DNA of 64,000 nucleotides from JAIVGV01 sp036389335 (GTDB taxonomy: Bacteria; Acidobacteriota; Blastocatellia; Pyrinomonadales; Pyrinomonadaceae). The DNA lies in NCBI GenBank assembly GCA_036389335.1, contig DASVQC010000020.1:1-64000 (forward strand), written 5' to 3'. Below are positions 8,830 to 17,234 of this stretch, in pieces. The notes under the pieces are model-generated. The model was given only the letters and a program-made list of their open reading frames with translations, had not been told where the DNA came from and searched no databases. Within the stretch, counting starts at the first letter, position 1; the number at the start of each line of letters is the position of its first letter. Both the position numbers and the translations under genes were made by a program.

Positions 8830-8968
8830 ATGCAGGTCACTCGCGGGGGTCGGGCATTAGAAGACTTCGCAGCTTAGAGGCGAGACGCAACTTCGCCGTT
8901 GCACAGAGTTTACGTGAATCGGCGGGGAAATGTCTAAACGGTGGGGCGGAATTTCCCCGCGGCGGCGC

Positions 8969-10192
8969 TCATCGATTGCTCGGGACGGCGGCCTGCGGCC
9001 CGCCCGCCCGCGCGTTTTCGCCGGAGATTTCCGCGACGAACGACTCCGCTCCGCGGCGCGCTTCGCGGTCTGTCGCGAGCACCGCGTCGAGGTCCGAGGC
9101 GGGGCGCGGGGCGGCGGCGTCGAGCACGCGGCTGATGACGCGCGGGATGTCCGTGAGGCGTATGCGGCGGTCGAGGAAGGCGGCGACGGCGGTTTCGTTG
9201 GCGGCGTTTAAGGCGGCGGGCGCGCACCCGCCCGCGCGCATGGCGCGGTAGGCGAGCGCGATGCAGGGGAAACGCTCGGCGTCGGGCGGCTCGAAGTGGA
9301 GCGCGCCGAGGCGCGCGAGATCGAGCGGCGCGAGCGCGTTGGGGCGGCGCTCCGGGTAGGTCAGCGCGTACTGGATGGCGTGGCGCATGTCGGTCGCGCC
9401 GAGCTGCGCGATGACCGAGCCGTCGACGAGTTCGATCATCGAGTGGACGACCGACTCGGGGTGGACGACGATCTCGATCTCGTCGGCCCCGAAGCCGAAG
9501 AGCCACTGCGCCTCGATCACTTCGAGCCCCTTGTTCATCAGCGTCGCCGAGTCGATAGTGATCTTCGCGCCCATCCGCCACGTCGGGTGGCGCATCGCCT
9601 CCTCGACCGTGGCGCGCCCCATCTCCTCGCGCGACTTCGTGCGGAAGGGGCCGCCCGAAGCGGTGAGCACGAGGCGGCGCACCTCCTCGCGCCGCTCGCC
9701 TCTGAGGCACTGGTGCAGCGCGTTGTGCTCGGAATCGACGGGCAGAATCTCGGCCCCCGACGCCCGGGCCGCGCGCGTCATCAGCTCGCCCGCGATGACG
9801 AGCGCCTCCTTGTTGGCGAGCGCGACGCGCCTGCCCGCTTCGACCGCGCGCAGCGTCGGCACGAGCCCGACCGCGCCGACCGCCGCGCTCACCACGCACT
9901 CGGCCCCCGCGTGCGTCGCCACTTCGACGAGCCCCGCCTCGCCGGAGGCGACGCGGGGGTGAGGCGCGTCAAGTTTTTTGAGTTCGGCGCGGAGCAGTTC
10001 GGCGCACTCTTCGGACGCGACGGAGACGAGTTCGGGGCGGTGGCGGGCGCACTGCTCGGCGAGCAGTGCGACGTTGCGGCCCGCGCCGAGCGCGACGACG
10101 CGGAAGTCCGCGCCGAGGCTCTCGACGACGCGCAGGGTGTTGCAGCCGATGGAGCCCGTGGAGCCGAGGATGCTGATGCCGCGCGTCTTCAT
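8969..10192 (-). CDS. dxr: 1-deoxy-D-xylulose 5-phosphate reductoisomerase
   Basis: Dxr converts DXP to MEP, the committed step of the MEP pathway, with NADPH and a divalent metal. The product has the N-terminal nucleotide-binding motif ILGSTGSIGCNTLRVVE, ALANKEALVIAGEL, PVDSEHNALHQCL (metal-binding Asp and Glu), LTASGGPFR and TWRMGAKITIDSATLMNKGLE (seen in parts). The 407-residue length is normal. The start codon overlaps the stop of the upstream thioredoxin-like gene (10189-10192), implying one operon with cdsA upstream and rseP/ispG downstream. The 140-bp gap to rseP shows no gene. Confidence 0.97.
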   Translation of the reverse strand: MKTRGISILGSTGSIGCNTLRVVESLGADFRVVALGAGRNVALLAEQCARHRPELVSVASEECAELLRAELKKLDAPHPRVASGEAGLVEVATHAGAECVVSAAVGAVGLVPTLRAVEAGRRVALANKEALVIAGELMTRAARASGAEILPVDSEHNALHQCLRGERREEVRRLVLTASGGPFRTKSREEMGRATVEEAMRHPTWRMGAKITIDSATLMNKGLEVIEAQWLFGFGADEIEIVVHPESVVHSMIELVDGSVIAQLGATDMRHAIQYALTYPERRPNALAPLDLARLGALHFEPPDAERFPCIALAYRAMRAGGCAPAALNAANETAVAAFLDRRIRLTDIPRVISRVLDAAAPRPASDLDAVLATDREARRGAESFVAEISGENARAGGPQAAVPSNR

Positions 10193-10959
10193 TCGAGGTA
10201 CTTGTCGAGCAGCCCCGCGAGTTCCCTCTCGGAGAGCTTGCCCGCGCGCCGCTCGCGCTCCGCGCCGCCTTTGTAGAGGATGACGGTCGGCACGGTCTTC
10301 ACGTCGAGGCGCGTGAGCACGACCGGCTGCTCGCTCAAGTTATACCGGACGAGGCCCGCGCGCTCGTGGTAGCGCGGCGCGAGGCGCGCGAGCGCCTTGT
10401 CCAGCTCGACGCTGTCGAGGCTCGAAGGCGAGCCGACGACGACGAGGACGGGCCGCGCCGGTGCGAGGACGTTGGCGGAGAAACTCTCCTCGTCAAACTC
10501 CCCCGCGGCGGGCGTCGCCGCGTCGTCGCCGCCGCCGTTCGCGCCCCCGTTTTTCACGACGCCCGATTCGTCGAACGCCTTCGTCAGAAAGACTCTCTGC
10601 CCCGACGGGTCGTCGTAAAAGGCATCGACGACGCGCCACTCGCCGCGCCCGAGGGCGAGATCGACCGTCGCCTTGACGTTCTTCTCCGCCCCGATCACCT
10701 TCAGGCGCAGCTCCGCCGTGCCCATCGAGCCCTGCGTCTTGATGTCGCCCGTGGTGAAGTAGCCGAAGCCCTGCACCCCGCCGACCTCCCGGCGCAGCGT
10801 TTCGTTCTGGCGCAGGAAGGTCTTGGCGGTCTCAGCCGCCGCGCTGTTGCCGATGGTGTAGAAGACGAAGCCGACGATGGCGCCCGCGAAGAGCGCGATG
10901 ACGAGCGCGACGGCGGAGAGGATGCCGACGGCGACCAGCACGGCTTTCTTTGTACTCAT
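10189..10959 (-). CDS. Membrane-anchored thioredoxin-fold protein lacking the CxxC motif
   Basis: The 256-residue product starts with a single membrane span (AVLVAVGILSAVALVIAL onward). A middle domain resembles the Coa1 (cytochrome oxidase assembly) fold: it follows the pattern of a long helix, then GYFTTGDIKTQGS and a pair of strands. The C-terminal 90 residues are a thioredoxin fold (VLVVVGSPSSLDSVELDKAL ... DVKTVPTVILYKGG, with the cis-Pro TVPT). Where a thioredoxin has WCGPC this protein has GSPSSLDS, so there is no redox pair. It is probably a binding or assembly module facing the periplasm. It lies between cdsA and dxr and overlaps the dxr start. The Coa1 link is an impression; the missing cysteines are plain. 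Confidence 0.75.
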   Translation of the reverse strand: MSTKKAVLVAVGILSAVALVIALFAGAIVGFVFYTIGNSAAAETAKTFLRQNETLRREVGGVQGFGYFTTGDIKTQGSMGTAELRLKVIGAEKNVKATVDLALGRGEWRVVDAFYDDPSGQRVFLTKAFDESGVVKNGGANGGGDDAATPAAGEFDEESFSANVLAPARPVLVVVGSPSSLDSVELDKALARLAPRYHERAGLVRYNLSEQPVVLTRLDVKTVPTVILYKGGAERERRAGKLSERELAGLLDKYLE

Positions 10960-11001
10960 CCGGTCGTCGCGTCCGTCGCGCGCGCCGACAGCGCGCGACT
11001 C

Positions 11002-11844
11002 TCAGGGGATCAGCTTCTGGTAGTAAGCGGGAAAGTAGTTCGCGGCGAAATAGTAGAGGAGCGGCGCGTTGAAGAGCAAGCTATCGAGCCTGTCGAGCAG
11101 CCCGCCGTGGCCGGGCAGGATGCTCGCCGCGTCCTTCGCGCCCGCGCCGCGCTTTAAGGCGCTCTCGGTGAGATCGCCCACGACGCCGAGCACGTTCATC
11201 ACCGCCGCGAGCGGGAGCGCGGCGCGCAGCGGCAGCTCGCCGAAGAACCAGTAGTGCGCGAGCGCGGCGAAGGCGAGGCTCGCACACATGCCGCCCGCGG
11301 CCCCCTCCCAAGTCTTGCCCGGACTCACCTTCGGCGCGAGCTTGCGGCGACCCAGGGCGCGCCCCGTGTAGTAGGCCGCCGTGTCCGAGCCCATCAAGAC
11401 GAGCAGGAAGAAGAAGAGCAGGTGGCGCGCCAGCCCCGGCTCGAACGAGGTGCGCAGGGCGACGATGTGCCCGCCGAGGAAGACGACGTAGAGCACGCCG
11501 AGGACGGTCGCGCCCGCCGCGCCGATCATGCGCTCGAACGGCGCGCCGCGCAGGCCCGCCGCGGCGAGCGCGGCGACGACGAACAGAACCGCGAGCGCGA
11601 GCAGCAGCTCGGGCGCGACCGAGGGCGCGCGGTAGTAGAAGAGCAGCAGGAACGCGACGGCGAAGAACGTCCCCAGCTCGCGCATCGCCTTCATCTCCCG
11701 GCGCGCCGAGAGAATCCAGAACTCGTAGAGCCCCGCCATCATCGCCGCCGCCGCGATCAGGACGAAGAGCAGCTTCAACGGCTCGAACCAGATCGAGGCG
11801 ATGATCACGGGCAGCGCGACGAGCGCGGTCAGGATGCGTTGCAT
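11002..11844 (-). CDS. cdsA: Phosphatidate cytidylyltransferase
   Basis: CdsA makes CDP-diacylglycerol from phosphatidate and CTP in the inner membrane, the branch point to all phospholipids. The 280-residue product is almost entirely transmembrane. Near the C-terminus it carries the family signature, spread over SDTAAYYTGRALGRRKLAPK, SPGKTWEGAAGG and DLTESALKRGAGAKDAASILPGHGGLLDRLDS (key residues S-P-K-T-E-G, then K-R-K-D and GHGG-D-D). It is the normal partner of uppS, but here a 2-kb unknown gene and a repeat lie between them. Confidence 0.95.
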   Translation of the reverse strand: MQRILTALVALPVIIASIWFEPLKLLFVLIAAAAMMAGLYEFWILSARREMKAMRELGTFFAVAFLLLFYYRAPSVAPELLLALAVLFVVAALAAAGLRGAPFERMIGAAGATVLGVLYVVFLGGHIVALRTSFEPGLARHLLFFFLLVLMGSDTAAYYTGRALGRRKLAPKVSPGKTWEGAAGGMCASLAFAALAHYWFFGELPLRAALPLAAVMNVLGVVGDLTESALKRGAGAKDAASILPGHGGLLDRLDSLLFNAPLLYYFAANYFPAYYQKLIP

Positions 11845-12286
11845 TCGGAGGTTATGTGTAAGAGGTAGAGCTTGATCCCGTGGAATTCGGATCGGACAAC
11901 TGATCGCCGACGGTTTGCTGTTGCGACATCGAATCCAACCTTACGATAAAATTCCGCTTCCTTACAATAGACCGCAGCCCCCGGCAGTGCCCTAATTTGA
12001 TTTGAACTCTGTGCCCCCTCTGTGATCTCTGTGTCTCTGTGGTGAGCTAAGGATCGCAAGCACTCACCACAGAGTCACAGAGGGCACAGAGGGGGCACGG
12101 AGAAAAGCTTAAACTAGGACACTACTCAGCCTCCGCGGTGCCCTGTTAGGGTAAGGCTCTGCGCCACGAAGGAGTTATTTCGCGGCATGACGTCTCCGCC
12201 TTCGAGGCCGCCGGGTCATCGCTCCCGGATCGGGAGACTCTCTTACCTCGGAGCAGCGCGATCCCGTGCGGCGCGAGAGCGGGCGC
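11845..12286. repeat. Gene-free spacer with CTCTGTG-family inverted repeat
   Basis: The clear element is at about 12009-12105: CTCTGTG/CTGTGGTGAG units face CTCACCACAGAGTCACAGAGG. The flanks show AT-richer DNA (11930-12000) that may hold the cdsA promoter. No coding signal is seen. Confidence 0.7.
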
Positions 12287-14317
12287 TCACACCCGCTCTA
12301 AGGAGAGGCCGTGGAGGAAGAACTCCAGCGAGGAAGATTGCCACCCTTCATACCGCTTCGGCCCCTCCGAGAAATGAACCACGTTATCGAGGATCAGCTC
12401 GTAGTCTCCCGCTTCGAGGTCGAAGTCGACCGAGAAGTGCCCGTCGCGCCTGCAATCGTAGTGTTTATCCCAATAGCTCCATCCACCGCCCCCCATGTTC
12501 AGGCTGAGTGGCCGTTCCCTTCCGAAAGAGAGGACTGAGTCATAGAACGTCTTTTCACTCCCGCCCGAACGCCGCAATTTCAAGTAGCTCAAGACCTCGT
12601 ACCGTTGGGCGAACGCGGTCCCGCCCTGCCCGTCCTTGCGCGGCGCGCGGTGCACGATTGAAGCGATGTGGGCGGTGAGCCGCACCTTTACCGGCCCGCC
12701 CGAGTAGTTGAAAAGCGGGTGCACCACGTAACTGTTCTGCCGGATGTTCGCACGCCAGATGTTCACGACGGTGAAGAAGGTCTGGAAAGAGTCTCCCTTG
12801 TCGTTCGTCAGCGGGTGGTGGTAGGGCGTGAGCTTCTCGTCGTAGTAGCCGATGTCGTTATAGCCGCCCGGAAACTTGGTGAAGCCGTACGACTTCTGCG
12901 CCGAAGACGGGACGCCGCGATACAGGCGGCTCACGTCGAAGAAACCGGCGGCGAGGACGGGAGGCTGATCCGCGCCGAAGACGGGATGGAGCGACGGCGT
13001 GACGCCGCCGCGCTGGCTCGGATCGATGGCCTTTCCCGCGGCGGGTTGCGGCGACGGGAACGCCCAGAAATAGTGGGCCACGGTGGCGGCGGAGGCGGTC
13101 GCGTCCTTCAGGACGGCCTTCCCGCCCGATTCGACGAAGTCGAGACAAGGCAGGGACACAGGGTGGACGGCGGTGCCCGCGGCGGCAGGATACCCCGCCG
13201 GCGCGAGGGCGGGCGCAGCGCCGCCGTTCAGGTCGGAAGGCCGCAGCAACGCGCGGCCGTAGATGCCCTGAAGCGCGGCTTGGATCGACGGAGAGGGTTT
13301 GCCCGCCGCGTCCGGCTTGTGGCCGACCAGATTCAGCGCGGCGGCGAGCAGGTCGGCGTGGAGCAGAATCTCGTCGAGCTGCTTGGGAAACTCGCGGTCG
13401 CCCAGCCCGTCCTGCATCGCGGTGGGCATGGTGGGGGCCACCGTGGAGAAGAGCAGCAGCTCGACGGCCTCCACGAACGCCGCGGTCTCGCTCGCCATCG
13501 TCTTGGCGAAGTTGTCCTGTAGATACTCGCGGATGAACTGGGGCCCGAGCTTGTCCGTGCCCAGAGCGACGCAGTGGACGCTGACCCCTTTGAGCTGCAC
13601 CGAGACCGCTTGCAGGAAGTAGCCTTCGAGGACGAGATACGCCGTTTCCCGGTCGGTCTTCTTCGCGTTCACCTGCCGCGCCAGCTCCCTCGCCCAGTGC
13701 GTCAGCAGTGAAACCTGTCCGAAGGCCGCCTTCGCCAGAACGCTGTGAATAGTCTCGACGCAACCCGGCACGTCGGAGACATACCCGGCGAAGTCCTTGG
13801 CGGCGTCTTCCAACTGTTTCTGCGTGACGCCTTCGAAATGCGGCATTTTTTCCACGAGCAGGCGCAAGGAGATGGCGCGACCCGCGGCGTTACCCTGTGG
13901 CAGGGCCTCGCCGGAGGCGCTGCCGTAGGCCACGTCGATCCGGGTCATGGCGGCGAGCAGGGTCTCGATCTTGAGGCTCTTCTCCATGAACTCCCGCAGC
14001 TCGGCCAGTTGCTTCAGAATCTCGGCGGTCATCTCCGTCAGCCGATCCAGAGATTTTTGCACCTGCACGAGCTGTTCGCTGATCTTGTCGAGCTTCCCCA
14101 CCAGATCGGGGCCGCCCATGCCTATCGCGTCCATGACCTTGCTGAACAGCTCGCCCGCGATCTGGCCGACGATTGCGCCCGCCGCTTTTTCTCCCACCCA
14201 CTTTGCCACGCCGCTCGCGGCGGCCCACGCCGCCGGGCTCAGGCCCAGACCTGTTTGAGACGACGTTTGGGGCGCGGGCTCCCCGTTCGAGTGCGCGGTC
14301 GGGTTCGTATTCTCCAA
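12287..14317 (-). CDS. Unknown 676-residue protein with pore-former-like N-terminus
   Basis: I do not recognise a named family. The start is set at the TTG at 14317 because AGGAGGT lies 5 nt upstream; a longer in-frame TTG at 14335 has no such site. After a polar N-terminus comes a Gly/Ala-rich amphipathic segment (KWVGEKAAGAIVGQIAGELF), then a heptad-patterned coiled coil (KISEQLVQVQKSLDRL to about residue 120). A helical middle region follows. The C-terminal half is rich in aromatic, Gly and Asn residues and looks like beta-sandwich (HFSVDFDLEAGDYELILDN near the end). There is no signal peptide. The hydrophobic hairpin, coiled coil and beta C-domain recall alpha-pore-forming toxins, but this is structural guesswork. 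The gene interrupts the usual uppS-cdsA linkage, suggesting insertion. Confidence 0.6.
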   Translation of the reverse strand: MENTNPTAHSNGEPAPQTSSQTGLGLSPAAWAAASGVAKWVGEKAAGAIVGQIAGELFSKVMDAIGMGGPDLVGKLDKISEQLVQVQKSLDRLTEMTAEILKQLAELREFMEKSLKIETLLAAMTRIDVAYGSASGEALPQGNAAGRAISLRLLVEKMPHFEGVTQKQLEDAAKDFAGYVSDVPGCVETIHSVLAKAAFGQVSLLTHWARELARQVNAKKTDRETAYLVLEGYFLQAVSVQLKGVSVHCVALGTDKLGPQFIREYLQDNFAKTMASETAAFVEAVELLLFSTVAPTMPTAMQDGLGDREFPKQLDEILLHADLLAAALNLVGHKPDAAGKPSPSIQAALQGIYGRALLRPSDLNGGAAPALAPAGYPAAAGTAVHPVSLPCLDFVESGGKAVLKDATASAATVAHYFWAFPSPQPAAGKAIDPSQRGGVTPSLHPVFGADQPPVLAAGFFDVSRLYRGVPSSAQKSYGFTKFPGGYNDIGYYDEKLTPYHHPLTNDKGDSFQTFFTVVNIWRANIRQNSYVVHPLFNYSGGPVKVRLTAHIASIVHRAPRKDGQGGTAFAQRYEVLSYLKLRRSGGSEKTFYDSVLSFGRERPLSLNMGGGGWSYWDKHYDCRRDGHFSVDFDLEAGDYELILDNVVHFSEGPKRYEGWQSSSLEFFLHGLSLERV

Positions 14318-14649
14318 GAGAGACCTCCTGCCCAAGCATTACTGAGCGTGAATTTCGAGGGCCCGGCGGGCGTGCCGGAAACTTCCAACAGGGTGAGTAA
14401 AGGGCGACTAAAATTTCACTTCATCGGCGGACGGTGAGCCGCGACGGCAAACCTTCCTCGAAGATACACCGGTTCAAGCGCCTGTCATACATATTTTTCT
14501 TCTAGCCGCCGGTTCGCAAGGGGCGTGTCAGCCGGAACCTACTGCTGGTGAGATCATGTTCAGACCTTTACACATTACCGCCGCAAGCGCGTTCGGCGTC
14601 GCCAGCGCGCTCCGAATCCTCGCCGCGCGTATGAGTTTTAGCGTGGCTG
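14318..14649. other. Spacer between uppS and the 676-residue gene
   Basis: About 330 bp with no supported gene. It should contain the minus-strand promoter of the unknown gene; an AT-rich patch at 14490-14505 is the best candidate. It may also hold the uppS terminator. No repeat of the heptad type is seen. Confidence 0.5.
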
Positions 14650-15441
14650 TTACTTCGCGTTGACGACGAGCTTGAGGCCGCCGAAGCGTCGGTCGCGGCG
14701 TTGGAAATCGACGACGGCTTCGAGCAGGTGCGCGCGGCGGAAGTCGGGCCACAGGGTCTCGGTCACGTGAATCTCGCTGTAGGCCGCCTGCCACAGCAGG
14801 AAGTTCGAGATGCGCATCTCCCCGCTCGTGCGCACGAGCAGATCGAGCTCGGGCAGGCCGCGCGTGTAGAGCCCGCGCTCGATGTCGGCCTCTTCGATCC
14901 CCGCCGGGTCGCGCCCCTCCGCTTGAAGCCGCGCGACCGCCGCGCGGCACGCATCGACGATCTCCGTGCGCCCGCCGTAGTTGAGGGCGACGCTCAAGAT
15001 CATCCCGGTGTTCTTCGCGGTGCGCTCGGCGGCGTGCGTCAGCTCTCGGCGGACGCTCTCGGCCAGCGCCGCGGTGCGACCGATTGCCTGGAAGCGGATG
15101 TTCTGCCGGTCGATCTCGTCGAGTTCGAGGCGCAGGTAGCGCTTGAGCATCCGCATCAGCGCGTCTACTTCGAGGCGCGGGCGCTTCCAGTTCTCGGTCG
15201 AGAAGGCGTAGAGCGTGAGCGCGCGCAGGCCGAGGCGCGCGCCCGTATCGACCGAGGCGCGCACGGCCTCGACGCCCGCGCGGTGGCCCGCCACGCGCGG
15301 CTGCCCGCGCTGCGCCGCCCAGCGACCGTTGCCGTCCATGATGACGGCGACGTGGCGCGGCAGCCTGTCCCACGCGACGAGTTTCAAGAGCGACTCGTCG
15401 CGCGAACCGGGCTCGACCACCTGTGCGAAATCGGAGAGCAT
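14650..15441 (-). CDS. uppS: Isoprenyl transferase (undecaprenyl diphosphate synthase)
   Basis: UppS condenses eight isopentenyl units onto FPP with cis geometry, producing the C55 carrier lipid for cell-wall synthesis. The 263-residue product has HVAVIMDGNGRWAAQRG (catalytic Asp), GHRAGVEAVR, LTLYAFSTENWKRP, LSVALNYGGRTEI and the C-terminal DLLVRTSGEMRISNFLLWQ. The start is placed at ATG 15441, where homology begins; the longer open frame upstream is translated repeat DNA. Products of dxr and ispG in the same cluster feed its substrate. Confidence 0.96.
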   Translation of the reverse strand: MLSDFAQVVEPGSRDESLLKLVAWDRLPRHVAVIMDGNGRWAAQRGQPRVAGHRAGVEAVRASVDTGARLGLRALTLYAFSTENWKRPRLEVDALMRMLKRYLRLELDEIDRQNIRFQAIGRTAALAESVRRELTHAAERTAKNTGMILSVALNYGGRTEIVDACRAAVARLQAEGRDPAGIEEADIERGLYTRGLPELDLLVRTSGEMRISNFLLWQAAYSEIHVTETLWPDFRRAHLLEAVVDFQRRDRRFGGLKLVVNAK

Positions 15442-15454
15442 GGGGTGAAAAGGT

Positions 15455-15690
15455 GACAGGCGAAGACCGTAAACAGTAAACCGTGACAGGTGACAGGTAA
15501 GAATCACCCCTTCACCGGGCTCGTCACGATGCAGCAGCATCTTAGTCGTCGCACTTGCCGACGCGCAACCCGGAGAGATGCGACGGGCGACGGGTGACGG
15601 GCAGAGCCGTAAACGGTGACAGGTGACGGGTGACGAGATCAGACTTCTCGTCTTGCCTGTCACCTGTCACGGTTTACGGCTCACGGTGTT
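15455..15690. repeat. Heptad inverted repeats (GTGACAG/GTGACGG family) between truA and uppS
   Basis: Tandem units GTGACAG and GTGACGG, interspersed with CGTAAAC units, occur at 15455-15505 and 15580-15635. The inverse arm is CCTGTCACCTGTCACGGTTT near 15655-15675. This is the same unit family as the elements at 16.5 and 19.5 kb. Confidence 0.8.
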
Positions 15691-16454
15691 TGCCTGTCGC
15701 CGTCGTAGTGCACGCGGACGAGCGTGAGACCGCGCGCCGGGGCGGTCGCGCCGGCGCGCGTCCGGTCTCCGGGTTCGAGCGCGCCGGCGATCTCGTCTTC
15801 GCCGCTCTCGCCGCGACCGGCGGCGAGGAGCGTGCCGGCGATGGAGCGAACCATGTAGCGGAGGAAGCCTTCGGCTGAGACCGTCATCTCGACGACGCGA
15901 CCGCGCCCGCTCTCGCTGAACCTTTCGCAGACTTCGAGCCGCGTCACGTTGCGGACGCGGCTGCCGACCTCCGCCTGCGCCGACGAGAAGGCAGTCCAAT
16001 CGTGCTCGCCGACGAGCAGGCGCGCGCACTCGCGCATCCGCCCCACATCCAGACGGCGCGCCTCGTGGTGCGCGTAGCGCGCGTGGAAGGGCGAGGCGAA
16101 CTGCTCGTTGAAGACGCGGTAGCGGTAGGTCTTGCCCCGCGCCGAGAAACGGGCGTGGAACTCTTCGGGCACGGCCCCCGCCGCGATCACTCTGAGGTCG
16201 CGCCCCACGTTCCCGTTGATCGCCGCGCAGAGTCTCTCGGGCTCCCACGCGCGCCGCAGCCGCGCGCTCGCCACCTGCCCCTCGGCGTGCACGCCCGCGT
16301 CGGTGCGCCCCGCCCCGAGCACCGCGACGGGCCCGCCTTCGAGCAGCGCGAGCGCCCGCTCCAATTCGCCCTGCACCGTGCGCTCGCCGCGCGCCTGCGT
16401 CTGCCACCCGGCGAAGTCCGTGCCGTCGTACTGGATCGTCAGGCGAACGTTCAT
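15681..16454 (-). CDS. truA: tRNA pseudouridine synthase A
   Basis: TruA makes pseudouridine at positions 38-40 in the tRNA anticodon arm. Starting at ATG 16454 the product is 257 residues: MNVRLTIQYDGTDFAGWQTQ, then AVLGAGRTDAGVHAEGQVA with the catalytic Asp in RTDAGVHA, KTYRYRVFNE, and the C-terminal FLRYMVRSIAGTLL. The upstream in-frame extension is repeat-derived and was rejected. It lies between two GTGACAG-type repeats, next to pyrE. Given the unusual anticodon loops in the tRNA array of this window, its substrate range is of some interest. Confidence 0.95.
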   Translation of the reverse strand: MNVRLTIQYDGTDFAGWQTQARGERTVQGELERALALLEGGPVAVLGAGRTDAGVHAEGQVASARLRRAWEPERLCAAINGNVGRDLRVIAAGAVPEEFHARFSARGKTYRYRVFNEQFASPFHARYAHHEARRLDVGRMRECARLLVGEHDWTAFSSAQAEVGSRVRNVTRLEVCERFSESGRGRVVEMTVSAEGFLRYMVRSIAGTLLAAGRGESGEDEIAGALEPGDRTRAGATAPARGLTLVRVHYDGDRQTP

Positions 16455-16620
16455 AAGAGCCGTGACGGGTGACAAGTGACGGGTGACAGGTGACGGGTGA
16501 CAGGTCAGACGGTTCTGGAGTCCGGGGCCAGCTCGATCATCAGTCGTCTTTAGACTATAGACTCTAGACTTCAGGCCCCGGACTTTTCTCGTCACCTGTC
16601 ACGGTTTACTTGTCACGGCA
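16455..16620. repeat. Heptad inverted repeat (GTGACAG family) with TAGACTA core, truA-pyrE gap
   Basis: The left arm has at least six GTGACRG/GTGACAA units. The middle has CTTTAGACTATAGACTCTAG, and the right arm is CGTCACCTGTCACGGTTTAC. The pyrE stop (16599) lies inside the right arm, so its last codons are repeat DNA. Confidence 0.8.
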
Positions 16621-17189
16621 TTCCTGCTGCCCGGCTTGATCGCCGCCTCGCCGCGCAGGCAGGCGGGGCAGGAGTCGGGCGCGAACGAGGGCACGTCGAG
16701 CGTGGCGAGCGCGACGCGGGGGACGCCCACGTCGGCGCGACCGCCGGAGCGGTCGATGATCGAGGCGGCGGCGACGACGCGCGCGCCCGCCCCGCGCAGC
16801 GCGTCGATGGTCTCGCGCGTCGAGCCGCCGGTCGTGATCACGTCTTCGACGACGAGGACGCTCTCGCCGGGCCGCAGGCTGAAGCCGCGCCGGAGCGTCA
16901 TCCGGCCCGCCTCGCGCTCCGTCCAGATCGACTTCGCCCCGACGGCGCGCGCCACCTCGTGGCCGATGACGATGCCGCCGATGGCGGGCGCGGCGACCGT
17001 CTCGACGGCCTCGCCCGGAAGGCGCGCGGCGATGGCGCGCGCGAAGGCTTCCGCCTCCGCGGGGTGTTGGAGGACGAGCGCGCACTGGAGGTAGTGCGTG
17101 CTGTGTAAGCCGCTCGACAGGACGAAATGGCCTTCGAGCAGCGCGCCCGTCTGCCGGAACCTTTCGATGACCTCTTCGGATCGCATCAC
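16599..17189 (-). CDS. pyrE: Orotate phosphoribosyltransferase
   Basis: PyrE joins orotate to PRPP, giving OMP in pyrimidine synthesis. The 196-residue product has GHFVLSSGLHSTHYLQC, APAIGGIVIGHEVARA and the PRPP-binding motif VLVVEDVITTGGST. A Cys-containing tail (SCPACLRG) near the C-terminus matches the longer bacterial subtype. The last six or so codons come from the adjacent GTGACAG repeat. It is divergent from the exonuclease gene at 17235, so the 45-bp gap must hold both promoters. Confidence 0.94.
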   Translation of the reverse strand: MMRSEEVIERFRQTGALLEGHFVLSSGLHSTHYLQCALVLQHPAEAEAFARAIAARLPGEAVETVAAPAIGGIVIGHEVARAVGAKSIWTEREAGRMTLRRGFSLRPGESVLVVEDVITTGGSTRETIDALRGAGARVVAAASIIDRSGGRADVGVPRVALATLDVPSFAPDSCPACLRGEAAIKPGSRNAVTSKP

Positions 17190-17217
17190 CCGCTCATCCC
17201 TCCGCGCAACCCCGCCG

Positions 17218-17226
17218 TGCTACAAT
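17218..17226 (+). promoter_or_regulatory. Extended -10 promoter for the DnaQ-like gene
   Basis: TGCTACAAT ends 8 nt before the ATG at 17235. An initiation site about 7 nt downstream of the hexamer would fall at or next to the start codon, so the mRNA may be leaderless; no Shine-Dalgarno sequence is present. Confidence 0.5.
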
Positions 17227-17234
17227 CCCGCGCC

